A DNA stretch of 64,000 nt from NCBI RefSeq assembly GCF_030540545.1, contig NZ_JAUNVZ010000003.1, positions 232,117-296,116 of the forward strand, in the 5' to 3' direction. The stretch comes from Rothia sp. (in: high G+C Gram-positive bacteria). GTDB taxonomy: Bacteria; Actinomycetota; Actinomycetes; Actinomycetales; Micrococcaceae. A model generated the notes under the pieces. The model was not told the DNA's origin, made no database searches, and saw only the letters and a list, made by a program, of their open reading frames with translations. The translations under genes and the position numbers were made by a program. Below are positions 52,355 through 60,645 of the stretch, piece after piece (positions within the stretch are counted from its first letter, which is position 1; each line of letters starts with the position of its first letter).

Positions 52355-53968
52355 CTAGACCTCAAGGGTGCGCAGGCGAGAAATGGCTTCCTCAATCACA
52401 GGCATGAGGGTCGCGCGATACTCAGCGCTCAGAGACTGCGACTCAATCTCAGGTAGGGAGAGCTCGGGCAGAGAAAGGTCAGGTAGGCTCAGCTCAGGAT
52501 GCTCAGCGCTCGCCTCAGTCCCCTCAGCATCTGCCATCTCAGACAGCAGAGCCTCAGAAACCACCTCATCAGCGCTAGAAACCGAAGCAGCGTTCCCCGG
52601 CTCAGCACCACTCTCGCCCGGCACATCCTCCAGAGCAATAGCCAGCAGAGCCTGCATAAAATCAGCCGCCTCACTGCACAGCACCGGCAGCAACGCCGCA
52701 CGTTCACTACGCCCATACAGCTCAATCAGAGTGCAAGCAATCATGAGAGTGCACAGGGTAATATCCAACGCCAAATCAGCATCCAAATCACGGCTACCCC
52801 ACAGCGCCAGATACAGCGGCGCCATATCGCGCTCGCGCTCCACACGATACCCCGGATACGCAGGAGAAGAAGGGAAACCCAACATAACCTCGGCAAAAAG
52901 CATGCCGCGGTGTACAAAACCACTACCCTCAGCATCCACACCGCGCGCCGGAACCGCAGGTGAAGACACTGCCGAGGCAAAACCCAGCGACGACGGGGAG
53001 CAGAGCACATTCTCAGGATTAAAATCGCCCGTGCTGACCATATAATCCGCGCCGCGTGTCGCCGCAAAAGCACGTGCCAACTCATCATTAGCCAGGGTAG
53101 CCCGCGCCAAAAACGCCGGCTGAGCAATACGCTTAAAGGCAAAACGCAGCTGAGTATAAGGATCCGTTTCTCCCGCCGGCGCACTCTCAGGAAAGAGCTT
53201 CGCCGCGCCGCGAGAAGCCAGCGAAAAAGACGCCGCACCACCGGGGAAGGGCGAGCGAGAATCCAAAGACGCCAACTCGCGGCGGAACGCCAGGGCGGCA
53301 TCCGCATCCACCGGAATACCACCCAGCGCCGCATAAAACTCAGTCAGCGCACGGAAACCCGAACGACGCACCACCGAATCATCACTAGCCAGAGCACGCG
53401 CCAGGGGCACAGGATCAGCAAAAGAAGCGCTACTATCCTCCAGCACAATCGCACGCAGCGATTCAGAATGAGTGTAATAACCCGGCAGGGCACCATCAGT
53501 CAGCGCAGAAAAATGACGAGCCGCCGCCAACTCACGCGCCAAGCCAAAACCACCCGAATTATGCAGGCTATCGCGGCGACGGAAATGCTTAACCACCACA
53601 CGCATCACCTGGCCGGTACGCGCATGACGATAGCGCAGACGCAACACAATAGAGCGCATACTCGTACCCAAAATCTGGCAATGCACCAGCTCACGCGGGC
53701 TATGCTCAGGCATAGTACGACCCAAAGGAGCGCTCGCAGTCCACTCCAATAGCTGGGACGCAAAACGACGGAACTTCTTCGAATCCGCCGGCGCATGACC
53801 GGGCGCCGGAACATAGGCGCGAATAGCCTGCTCCAACACATCGGCAGGCTCAGGAGTGGAAATCACCGACAGCGCGGGCACCGGCGCGGGCAGGGTGCGC
53901 AGGCTCTGCGGCTGCGGAATCATAGGAATAACAGAGGTTTCTAAAGTGACAGCGGTAGTGTCAAGCAT
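52355..53968 (-). CDS. Kinase-fold protein, probably a pseudokinase
   Basis: The 537-aa protein has a partly recognisable APH/maltokinase-like fold: VVVKHFRRR (Lys127), ARELAAARHF (Glu), AIVLEDSSASF hinge (176-178), and MVSTGDFNPENVL (G314, D315, N320). The catalytic-loop His of HGD is Thr. The segment where the metal Asp is expected reads RGMLFAEVMLGFPSSPAY, with no Asp before F-x-E. The C-terminal 120 residues are acidic, with LSLPDLSLPELSLPE repeats. Catalysis is doubtful; a pseudokinase or a divergent kinase are both possible. ATG 53968 has a weak binding site. A perfect TATAAT on the minus strand (54016-54011) is its likely -10. Confidence 0.65.
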   Translation of the reverse strand: MLDTTAVTLETSVIPMIPQPQSLRTLPAPVPALSVISTPEPADVLEQAIRAYVPAPGHAPADSKKFRRFASQLLEWTASAPLGRTMPEHSPRELVHCQILGTSMRSIVLRLRYRHARTGQVMRVVVKHFRRRDSLHNSGGFGLARELAAARHFSALTDGALPGYYTHSESLRAIVLEDSSASFADPVPLARALASDDSVVRRSGFRALTEFYAALGGIPVDADAALAFRRELASLDSRSPFPGGAASFSLASRGAAKLFPESAPAGETDPYTQLRFAFKRIAQPAFLARATLANDELARAFAATRGADYMVSTGDFNPENVLCSPSSLGFASAVSSPAVPARGVDAEGSGFVHRGMLFAEVMLGFPSSPAYPGYRVERERDMAPLYLALWGSRDLDADLALDITLCTLMIACTLIELYGRSERAALLPVLCSEAADFMQALLAIALEDVPGESGAEPGNAASVSSADEVVSEALLSEMADAEGTEASAEHPELSLPDLSLPELSLPEIESQSLSAEYRATLMPVIEEAISRLRTLEV

Positions 53969-54010
53969 ATACAAATCCCGGAAAGAAAAGTTGAGTATAT
54001 CGGTGCTTTG

Positions 54011-54016
54011 ATTATA
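54011..54016 (-). promoter_or_regulatory. -10 box of the kinase-fold gene
   Basis: TATAAT on the minus strand lies 42 bases before ATG 53968, in the divergent gap shared with miaB. Confidence 0.5.
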
Positions 54017-54137
54017 TAGCGTGCATAAGAATAATGCGCGATGAGTGTGTTTTCAGGCACGCAAGGCGCACCAAACCCGCCCAGTCGATAAGTACAGACT
54101 AAGGAAGACCTGCATAGAGCGCACCACTAAATTTTTA

Positions 54138-54143
54138 TACCCT
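54138..54143 (+). promoter_or_regulatory. -10 box giving a probably leaderless miaB mRNA
   Basis: TACCCT ends 6 bases before GTG 54150. The only purine-rich stretch (AAAGG) is one base from the start codon, too close to act as a binding site. Confidence 0.4.
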
Positions 54144-54149
54144 AAAGGC

Positions 54150-55676
54150 GTGAGTATCACCCTAGAAAACGCAGTAACCCAAGAAGAAATCGACAACGCC
54201 GACAAGAAACGCACCTACGAAGTGCGCACCTTCGGCTGCCAGATGAACGTCCACGACTCCGAGCGCATGTCCGGTCTGCTCGAAGCCAACGGCTACACGC
54301 GCGTTGAAGAAGGCGAAACCCCCGACCTGGTGGTATTCAACACCTGCGCCGTGCGAGAAAACGCATCCAACCGACTCTACGGCAACCTCGGCCAGCTCAA
54401 GCCCATCAAGGCACAGCACGAAGGTATGCAGATCGCCGTCGGCGGCTGCCTGGCACAGAAAGACCAAAACGCCATTATCGAAAAGGCGCCCTGGGTCGAT
54501 GTGGTCTTCGGTACCCACAATATCGGCTCCCTGCCCGCCCTGCTCGAGCGCGCCCGCCACAATCACGAGGCGCAGGCAGAGCTGCTCGAATCCCTGGAGA
54601 TCTTCCCCTCCACCCTGCCCACCAAGCGCGATAATGTGTACTCCGGCTGGGTATCCATCTCCGTGGGCTGCAATAACACCTGTACCTTCTGCATCGTTCC
54701 CTCCCTGCGTGGTAAAGAGAAGGACCGCCGCCCCGGCGATATCCTTGCCGAAGTACAGGCACTGGTTGACGACGGCGCCATTGAGGTGACCCTGCTCGGT
54801 CAGAACGTGAACTCCTACGGCGTGGAATTTGGCGACCGTCAGGCATTCTCCAAACTGCTGCGCGCCTGCGGTGAGATTGAGGGTCTGGAACGCGTGCGTT
54901 TCACCTCCCCGCACCCGGCAATGTTCACCGACGACGTGATCGATGCCATGGCCGAAACCCCGAACGTTATGCCCGTGCTGCACATGCCGCTGCAGTCCGG
55001 CTCTGACAAGGTGCTCAAGGACATGCGCCGCTCCTACCGATCCAAGAAGTTCCTGGGAATTCTGGAGAAGGTACGCGAGCGCATCCCCAACGCCGTGATC
55101 ACCACCGATATTATTGTGGGCTTCCCCGGCGAGACCGAAGAGGACTTCCAAGACACCCTGCGCGTGGTGGAGCAGGCGCGCTTCTCCTCGGCCTTTACGT
55201 TCCAGTACTCCATTCGCCCCGGTACCCCCGCAGCAACCATGGACAACCAGGTACCCAAGGAGGTTGTGCAGGAGCGCTACGAGCGTCTGATCGCCCTGCA
55301 GGACCGTATTGCTGCCGAAGAGAACCGCAAGCAGCTGGGTAAGACCGTGGAGCTGATGGTTGTTGCCGAGTCCGGTCGTAAGGCTCAGCAGACTCATCGT
55401 TTGGCAGGTCGCGGCCCCGACCAGCGCCTGGTGCACTTCTCCGTGCCCGCCGGTTGCGAAACTCCGCGCCCCGGCGATATGGTGACCGTGCCTATTACCG
55501 AGGCGGGTTCCTTCCACCTGCTCTCCGACCCGAGCGCTGAGGAATACACTCTGCGCCGTACTCGCGCGGGTGATGCATGGAATCGTTCCCAGGCTGATTC
55601 TTGCGGTGCCGGTACCACTCAGGTCTCCGGCGGTCCGGTGGGTCTGGGTATGCCGACCATTGGTTTGCGCAAGTAA
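54150..55676 (+). CDS. miaB: tRNA-2-methylthio-N6-dimethylallyladenosine synthase
   Basis: MiaB methylthiolates i6A37 of tRNAs, the step after MiaA. The 508-aa protein has the UPF0004 domain with Cys30 (TFGCQMN), Cys66 (NTCAVRE) and Cys100 (GGCLAQ), the radical-SAM motif CNNTCTFC (174, 178, 181), [45 protein letters not shown] and a TRAM domain ([14 protein letters not shown]...). GTG 54150 is chosen from the -10 spacing and the similarity start. miaA follows 220 bases later, after a terminator-like hairpin. Confidence 0.96.
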   Translation: MSITLENAVTQEEIDNADKKRTYEVRTFGCQMNVHDSERMSGLLEANGYTRVEEGETPDLVVFNTCAVRENASNRLYGNLGQLKPIKAQHEGMQIAVGGCLAQKDQNAIIEKAPWVDVVFGTHNIGSLPALLERARHNHEAQAELLESLEIFPSTLPTKRDNVYSGWVSISVGCNNTCTFCIVPSLRGKEKDRRPGDILAEVQALVDDGAIEVTLLGQNVNSYGVEFGDRQAFSKLLRACGEIEGLERVRFTSPHPAMFTDDVIDAMAETPNVMPVLHMPLQSGSDKVLKDMRRSYRSKKFLGILEKVRERIPNAVITTDIIVGFPGETEEDFQDTLRVVEQARFSSAFTFQYSIRPGTPAATMDNQVPKEVVQERYERLIALQDRIAAEENRKQLGKTVELMVVAESGRKAQQTHRLAGRGPDQRLVHFSVPAGCETPRPGDMVTVPITEAGSFHLLSDPSAEEYTLRRTRAGDAWNRSQADSCGAGTTQVSGGPVGLGMPTIGLRK

Positions 55677-55694
55677 ATACATATAAATTGTGCG

Positions 55695-55740
55695 AGCGCA
55701 CGATTCTCTGCAATGAGCGGGGAATCGTGCGCTTATTGTG
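55695..55740 (+). terminator. Hairpin terminator after miaB
   Basis: AGCGCACGATTC pairs perfectly with GAATCGTGCGCT around TCTGCAATGAGCGGG, followed by TATTGTG. Confidence 0.75.
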
Positions 55741-55887
55741 TTTCTACGGTGAGTTATAAAGCGCTCGTATGTGCGACTCGTGCCACGCTTTACATGCTCG
55801 CTAGAGATGCAGGACCGAAACTCAATGGCACGCTTAGCCGCTTTAGCGACAGGGGCGCCTTCTGCTCAAAACACCGCGCGTACCACG

Positions 55888-55893
55888 TAAAAT
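55888..55893 (+). promoter_or_regulatory. -10 box giving a probably leaderless miaA mRNA
   Basis: TAAAAT ends 6 bases before ATG 55900; no Shine-Dalgarno sequence is present. Confidence 0.55.
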
Positions 55894-55899
55894 AGAAGA

Positions 55900-56883
55900 A
55901 TGACCTCCCAGCTTAATAACCTTGAGAAAACCCTGCCCATTATTGCCATTGTGGGCGCCACCGGCACGGGTAAAAGCGCGCTCGCCATTGCCCTGGCGCG
56001 TGAGCTGGGAGGCGAATGCATTAACGCCGACTCCATGCAGTTCTACCGCGGTATGAATATCGGCACCGCCAAAATTACTGCTGAGGAAATGCAGGGCGTG
56101 CCGCACCACCTGCTGGATATCATGGATATTCACGAAGAGGCGTCTGTGGCTCAATTCCAGGCACAGGCGCGTGAGCTTTTTGCTCAGATTCGTGCCCGCG
56201 GTAAGTACCCGATTCTAGTAGGTGGCTCCGGGCTCTATGTGCGCGCCGCCCTGGATGTGCTGGAGTTCCCCGGAACCGACCCCGCGGTGCGTGCTCGCCT
56301 GGAGGCAGAGGCAGCGCAGCGGGGGATTGGTGCCCTGCATGAGCGCTTGGCGGCTGTGGACCCGGAGTCGGCGGCGCGGGTGAACGATGAACGTCGCATT
56401 ATTCGCGCCCTGGAAGTCTGGGAGGTTGAGGGGCGCCCCTTTAGCGCCTTTATGCCCGTGCGCGAGTATGTGTCCCCGGCGGTGCAGATTGGGCTGGATA
56501 TGGATCGTGCGGCTCTGCACGAGCGGCTGCATGCGCGCGTTGTGGCTATGGCCGATGCCGGTCTTCTGGAGGAGGTCCACCAGCTGGAGGCTCAGGGCTT
56601 GAGGCAGGCAAAAACCGCCTCTCGAGCCATTGGCTACCGTGAATTCTTGAAGGCTCTGGAGAGTGCGCGTAGTCAGCTATCCGGACTCGCCGCCTCTGAA
56701 GGCTTGGAGGAGTACACCCTGGAGCAGGCGATTGAGGATACGACCATTGCTACGCGCCAGTTCGCGCGCCGCCAGATTACCTGGTTCCGCGCCGACCCGC
56801 GCGTGCACTGGCTGGATGCCACCGACCCTAACCTACTGCCCGAAGCTATGCGAATCATTGAAGAAGACTACCCGCAGGGCTAA
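55900..56883 (+). CDS. miaA: tRNA dimethylallyltransferase
   Basis: MiaA adds a dimethylallyl group from DMAPP to A37 of tRNAs. The DMAPP comes from the MEP pathway (dxr and ispG are in this window). The 327-aa product has the P-loop [10 protein letters not shown] (19-28), [71 protein letters not shown], and [17 protein letters not shown]. It lies upstream of dapF with 50 bases between them, so the two are probably co-transcribed. Confidence 0.97.
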   Translation: MTSQLNNLEKTLPIIAIVGATGTGKSALAIALARELGGECINADSMQFYRGMNIGTAKITAEEMQGVPHHLLDIMDIHEEASVAQFQAQARELFAQIRARGKYPILVGGSGLYVRAALDVLEFPGTDPAVRARLEAEAAQRGIGALHERLAAVDPESAARVNDERRIIRALEVWEVEGRPFSAFMPVREYVSPAVQIGLDMDRAALHERLHARVVAMADAGLLEEVHQLEAQGLRQAKTASRAIGYREFLKALESARSQLSGLAASEGLEEYTLEQAIEDTTIATRQFARRQITWFRADPRVHWLDATDPNLLPEAMRIIEEDYPQG

Positions 56884-56933
56884 ACGCGTACAATAAACAC
56901 AAGAAACTTTTACCCCACGAGAAGGAGCAGAGC

Positions 56934-57857
56934 ATGAGCGCTTGGGGAGAACTGGCGGAGAAGAACCTCACCAAAGGCCACGGAACCGGTAATGATTTCG
57001 TCTTCCTCACCGACCCGGAAGCCGCCATCCTTTTGGACGCCGAACTGGTAGCGCGCGTATGCGACCGCCACTTCGGCATTGGCGCAGACGGCTTTATTCG
57101 CGCGGCAAAGAGCGAATCCCTTGCCGCCGGTCAGGCACTGCTCGAGGAGCACCCCAACGCCACCTGGTTCATGGACTACCGCAATGCTGACGGCTCCATC
57201 TCCGAAATGTGTGGCAACGGCGTGCGCGCTTATGTGGAGTACCTGCGCACCGAGGGTCTGATCGACCTGGAAATCGGCGATACTGTGCAGATCGGCACCC
57301 GCGCGGGTGTCAAGACCGTGGCTCGCACCGAAGACGGCTACGCTATCGATATGGGTCCCTGGGGCTTTATTCACGGCGATGCTGCACGCGAATCCGGCGA
57401 AGATTCTCAGGTCTCGGCACGCGGTCTGAAGACTCCGCGCGCCGCCGTGTCCATTACCATGGGTAACCCGCACACAGTGACCCTGCTCGGCTCCGAGGCA
57501 AAGCTGAACGGTCTGGATCTGACCGAGCAGCCCCTGGTCACCCCGCGACCCCCGCAGGGCACCAATGTTGAGTTCGTGGTTCCCCTGGAACTGGAACATG
57601 AGGAAGGCGCTCAGGTGGGTGCTATCCGCATGCGCGTGCACGAGCGCGGCGTGGGCGAGACTCTCTCCTGCGGTACCGGCGCCTGCGCGGCTGCTGCAGC
57701 AACCCGCTTCTGGGGTGGGGAAGAAGCCCCCGATGAGTGGCTGGTACACGTACCCGGTGGTACCCTGGCGGTCACCTTCGTCACCGGCCCGGATGAGCTG
57801 GAACATGTGGTGCTCGCAGGCCCTGCCGAGATGGTCTCCACCGTCGTGCTGCGCTAA
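56934..57857 (+). CDS. dapF: Diaminopimelate epimerase
   Basis: DapF converts LL- to meso-diaminopimelate for lysine and peptidoglycan. The 307-aa protein has KGHGTGNDFVFL, CDRHFGIGADGFI, FMDYRNADGSISEMCGNGVRAY with catalytic Cys93, VSITMGNPHTV, GTNVEFV and the second catalytic Cys in SCGTGACAAAAAT (near residue 245). Its VHVPGGTLAV end is typical. ATG 56934 follows AGAAGGAGCAGAGC. It shares the pathway with dapB and dapA. A bidirectional terminator separates it from the convergent methyltransferase. Confidence 0.97.
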   Translation: MSAWGELAEKNLTKGHGTGNDFVFLTDPEAAILLDAELVARVCDRHFGIGADGFIRAAKSESLAAGQALLEEHPNATWFMDYRNADGSISEMCGNGVRAYVEYLRTEGLIDLEIGDTVQIGTRAGVKTVARTEDGYAIDMGPWGFIHGDAARESGEDSQVSARGLKTPRAAVSITMGNPHTVTLLGSEAKLNGLDLTEQPLVTPRPPQGTNVEFVVPLELEHEEGAQVGAIRMRVHERGVGETLSCGTGACAAAAATRFWGGEEAPDEWLVHVPGGTLAVTFVTGPDELEHVVLAGPAEMVSTVVLR

Positions 57858-57894
57858 GGGCTAGGCTAGATAAGCAGCGGATAAAGCAATAGAG

Positions 57895-57938
57895 AAGACC
57901 CCGATAGTTCTCGAATCAAGAACTATCGGGGTCTTTTC
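57895..57938. terminator. Bidirectional terminator between dapF and the methyltransferase gene
   Basis: AAGACCCCGATAGTTCT pairs perfectly with AGAACTATCGGGGTCTT around CGAATCA, followed by TTCT. It serves both convergent genes. Confidence 0.92.
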
Positions 57939-57973
57939 TACATATCACCCTGCATGGCAGGAGGGGACAAGCC

Positions 57974-58591
57974 TTAGGCGGTGCGCGCTACTTCCAGCAG
58001 ACGGAAGCCCTTCGAAGTGCTATAGCGACTCACCTCGTACTGACCCTCAACCTCAGCCAGCGCCTTATCCAGCCAGGTCAGCAGGGAATCAGCACCCAGA
58101 TTCTTCTGAACCACCAGGTAGGCAACCCCGTCCACAGCAAGGCGCGGCAGCCAGGTCAGCAGAATCTCGTGTAGCACCTCCTTACCCACACGAATGGGCG
58201 GGTTGGACCAGATCGTATCAAAACGCAGATCCGCCGGTACCTCTTCGGGGGAGGCAATACGCACATTGGAGAGGCGGTTATCGGCGGCATTCATGAGTGC
58301 CAGGGAGCGGGAACGCTCATTGACATCCACACCGTATACGGTCGCGGAGGGCGCGAGCATTGCCATGGTCATCGTGATCGGACCCCAACCGCACCCAATA
58401 TCGAGCATAGTGGCGCCTCGCGGCTCGGGCGCGTCGGCAAGCAGCACGGCGGTGCCCTTATCAATACCGCCGGGGCTGAAAATACCGTTGGCGGTGGTCA
58501 CGCTCAGGGACTGACCGGCAAGATTCACACGGATTTTCTTCGGCTTATAGGCGGTCTCGGGGGAGTTCGTAAAATAATGCTGCTCGCTCAT
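57974..58591 (-). CDS. RsmC-like class I methyltransferase
   Basis: The 205-aa protein has the SAM motif MLDIGCGWGPITMTMA, VYGVDVNERSRSLALMNAADN and the N6/N2-methylating motif WSNPPIRVGKEVLHEIL (NPPI), as in RsmC-type rRNA guanine-N2 methyltransferases. The N-terminal HYFTNSPETAYKPKKIRVNLAGQSLSVTTANGIFSPGGIDKGT is typical of the single-domain actinobacterial form next to dapF-hflX. The exact rRNA target is unproven. TACACT on the minus strand (58604-58599) ends 7 bases before ATG 58591 without a binding site, so it is probably leaderless. Confidence 0.9.
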   Translation of the reverse strand: MSEQHYFTNSPETAYKPKKIRVNLAGQSLSVTTANGIFSPGGIDKGTAVLLADAPEPRGATMLDIGCGWGPITMTMAMLAPSATVYGVDVNERSRSLALMNAADNRLSNVRIASPEEVPADLRFDTIWSNPPIRVGKEVLHEILLTWLPRLAVDGVAYLVVQKNLGADSLLTWLDKALAEVEGQYEVSRYSTSKGFRLLEVARTA

Positions 58592-58598
58592 AATCTTT

Positions 58599-58604
58599 AG
58601 TGTA
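58599..58604 (-). promoter_or_regulatory. -10 box giving a probably leaderless methyltransferase mRNA
   Basis: TACACT on the minus strand ends 7 bases before ATG 58591. Confidence 0.5.
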
Positions 58605-58822
58605 CGGTATACGGGCGCTCGCCGGAATATCGACGGCAGCGCGCACGATGCGCAGCACCCGCGCGAGGAAGACAGACCGGGGCACAAGCCGGGGTACATA
58701 CCGGGGCGCAGAAGCCCGCGGATAGAGTAGGGAAGGCGGGAATTCACCCGCAGATAAAAAGCTATTGTTTGCCTCTCTTTTTCACCCTCTAGGCACCAAA
58801 AAGAAGTAGAATTAAAGAACCT

Positions 58823-60499
58823 ATGAATAGTTTTGAACATACCTCGAACAATGGTGAAAAAAGCGGCAAGATGCCCAGCGATGAGCAGCTGCGCCGCACA
58901 GTCGATCGAGTACTGGGACGTTCCCAGGAACCCACTGTCCATACTTTCCCGGCAGAACACGCCGGCGGCGTGCTGGGTTCGCGCGCCCGCGAGCTGAGCG
59001 ATAACCAGCGAGAACATTCCGAATACGACGGCGACCAGCAGGATCTGGCTGAGCGTCGCGCCCTGCGCCGCACCGGCGCGCAGAGTCTCTCCACCGAGCT
59101 GGAAGACGTGACCGAAGTTGAGTACCGCCAGCTGCGCCTGGAACGCGTGGTGCTCGCCGGCCTGTGGACCGAAGGCACCCTGGAAGATGCCGAAAACTCC
59201 CTGCGAGAGCTCGCCGCCCTGGCAGAAACCGCAGGCTCGGAGGTCATGGACGGCCTGGTTCAGCGCCGCCTCAAGCCCGACCCCGGCACCTTCCTGGGCT
59301 CCGGTAAAGCATTGGAACTCAAAGACCTGGTAGAAGCCACCGGCGCCGACACCGTGATTGTCGACTCCGAGCTCGCTCCCTCCCAGCGCCGCGCCCTGGA
59401 AGATATCGTCAAGGTCAAGGTCATTGACCGCACCGCGCTGATCCTGGATATTTTCGCCCAGCACGCCAAGTCCCGCGAAGGTAAAGCGCAGGTTGAGCTG
59501 GCTCAGCTGGAGTACATGCTGCCCCGTCTGCGCGGTTGGGGTGCTTCCCTGTCCCGCCAGGCTGGTGGCCGTGCCGCAGCCGGTGAAGGTATCGGTTCTC
59601 GCGGCCCGGGTGAAACTAAGATTGAGCTGGATCGTCGTCGCCTGCGTGCACGCATGGCTAAGCTCAAGCGTGAAATTGCCGCCATGGCGCCTGCGCGTGA
59701 AACTAAGCGCCTGAACCGTAAGCGTCACCGCGTGCCCTCGGTTGCAATCGCCGGTTACACCAATGCGGGCAAGTCCTCCCTGCTCAACCGCCTGACCGAC
59801 GCGGGCGTCCTGGTGGAAAACGCGCTCTTTGCGACCCTGGACCCGACCGTGCGCAAGGCACAGACCCCGGACGGTATTGGTTACACCCTGTCCGATACCG
59901 TGGGTTTCGTGCGTTCCCTGCCTACCCAGCTGGTGGAGGCATTCCGCTCCACCCTGGAAGAGGTCGCCGACGCTGATGTGATCGTGCACGTGGTGGATGC
60001 TTCCCACCCCGACCCCGAAGGCCAGATTCGCGCCGTGCGTGAGGTCATTGCCGAGGTGGACGGCGCGCGCATCCCCGAAATTATTGTGCTGAACAAGGCC
60101 GATGTTGCTGACCCCTTCGTGCTGGAGCGCCTGCTGCAGCGCGAACGCAACAGCGTGGTGGTTTCCGCCCGCACCGGCGAGGGTCTGGATGAACTTAAAC
60201 AGCTGATTGCGGATATGATTCCGCGCCCCTCCATTGAGGTTAAGCTGCTGGTACCCTATGCCCACGGAGAGGTGCTCTCGCGCCTGCACGAATGGGACGC
60301 AGACATTAAGCGCACCGCCTACACCACGGACGGCACCTACGTTCAGGCGCTGGTGCGTGAAGATGTCGCCGGTGAGCTTGCCGAATATGTGCTGGATGCC
60401 GAGCTTTTGGAAATCCTCGAAGCTGAGCTGGAGGACGCTGAAAACGCCCAGGCCGGTACCGCACGCAATACCTTAGCCGAAAACACCGCGCAGGTATAG
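58823..60499 (+). CDS. hflX: GTPase HflX
   Basis: HflX is a ribosome-splitting GTPase that rescues stalled ribosomes; in mycobacteria it affects macrolide and hypoxia responses. The 558-aa product has an extended acidic N-terminus, the HflX domain (ERVVLAGLWTEGTLEDAENSLRELAALAETAGSEVMDGLVQRR, PGTFLGSGKALEL), a coiled-coil linker with GGRAAAGEGIGSRGPGETKIELDRRRLR, the G domain (AGYTNAGKSSLLNRLTDAG near 310, LDPTVRK, DTVGFV, NKADVAD) and a C-terminal domain. TAGAAT (58807-58812) ends 10 bases before ATG 58823, giving a leader of only a few bases. Confidence 0.96.
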   Translation: MNSFEHTSNNGEKSGKMPSDEQLRRTVDRVLGRSQEPTVHTFPAEHAGGVLGSRARELSDNQREHSEYDGDQQDLAERRALRRTGAQSLSTELEDVTEVEYRQLRLERVVLAGLWTEGTLEDAENSLRELAALAETAGSEVMDGLVQRRLKPDPGTFLGSGKALELKDLVEATGADTVIVDSELAPSQRRALEDIVKVKVIDRTALILDIFAQHAKSREGKAQVELAQLEYMLPRLRGWGASLSRQAGGRAAAGEGIGSRGPGETKIELDRRRLRARMAKLKREIAAMAPARETKRLNRKRHRVPSVAIAGYTNAGKSSLLNRLTDAGVLVENALFATLDPTVRKAQTPDGIGYTLSDTVGFVRSLPTQLVEAFRSTLEEVADADVIVHVVDASHPDPEGQIRAVREVIAEVDGARIPEIIVLNKADVADPFVLERLLQRERNSVVVSARTGEGLDELKQLIADMIPRPSIEVKLLVPYAHGEVLSRLHEWDADIKRTAYTTDGTYVQALVREDVAGELAEYVLDAELLEILEAELEDAENAQAGTARNTLAENTAQV

Positions 60500-60510
60500 C
60501 TCTGATATAG

Positions 60511-60553
60511 AGCCGCCGCCGGGTACCGGGTTGAACCGAGCCCGGCGGTGCGG
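60511..60553 (+). terminator. GC-rich hairpin after hflX
   Basis: GCCGCCGGG pairs with CCCGGCGGT (one G-T pair) around an inner CGGGTTGAACCG loop. No T tract follows. Confidence 0.5.
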
Positions 60554-60645
60554 TGCCTCGCAGCATACTGCAAAGATAGCGCGCACTGTGCACTAAGCGC
60601 GCCCGAAAATACTCAACCCAGCACGTCACCAGCATAAGGAGCACC

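Noticed and set aside
58592-60289. N-terminal 560 codons in frame with the minus-strand methyltransferase
   Set aside because: The methyltransferase has its own start with a -10 box at 58604. The upstream part is antisense to hflX and has no similarity.
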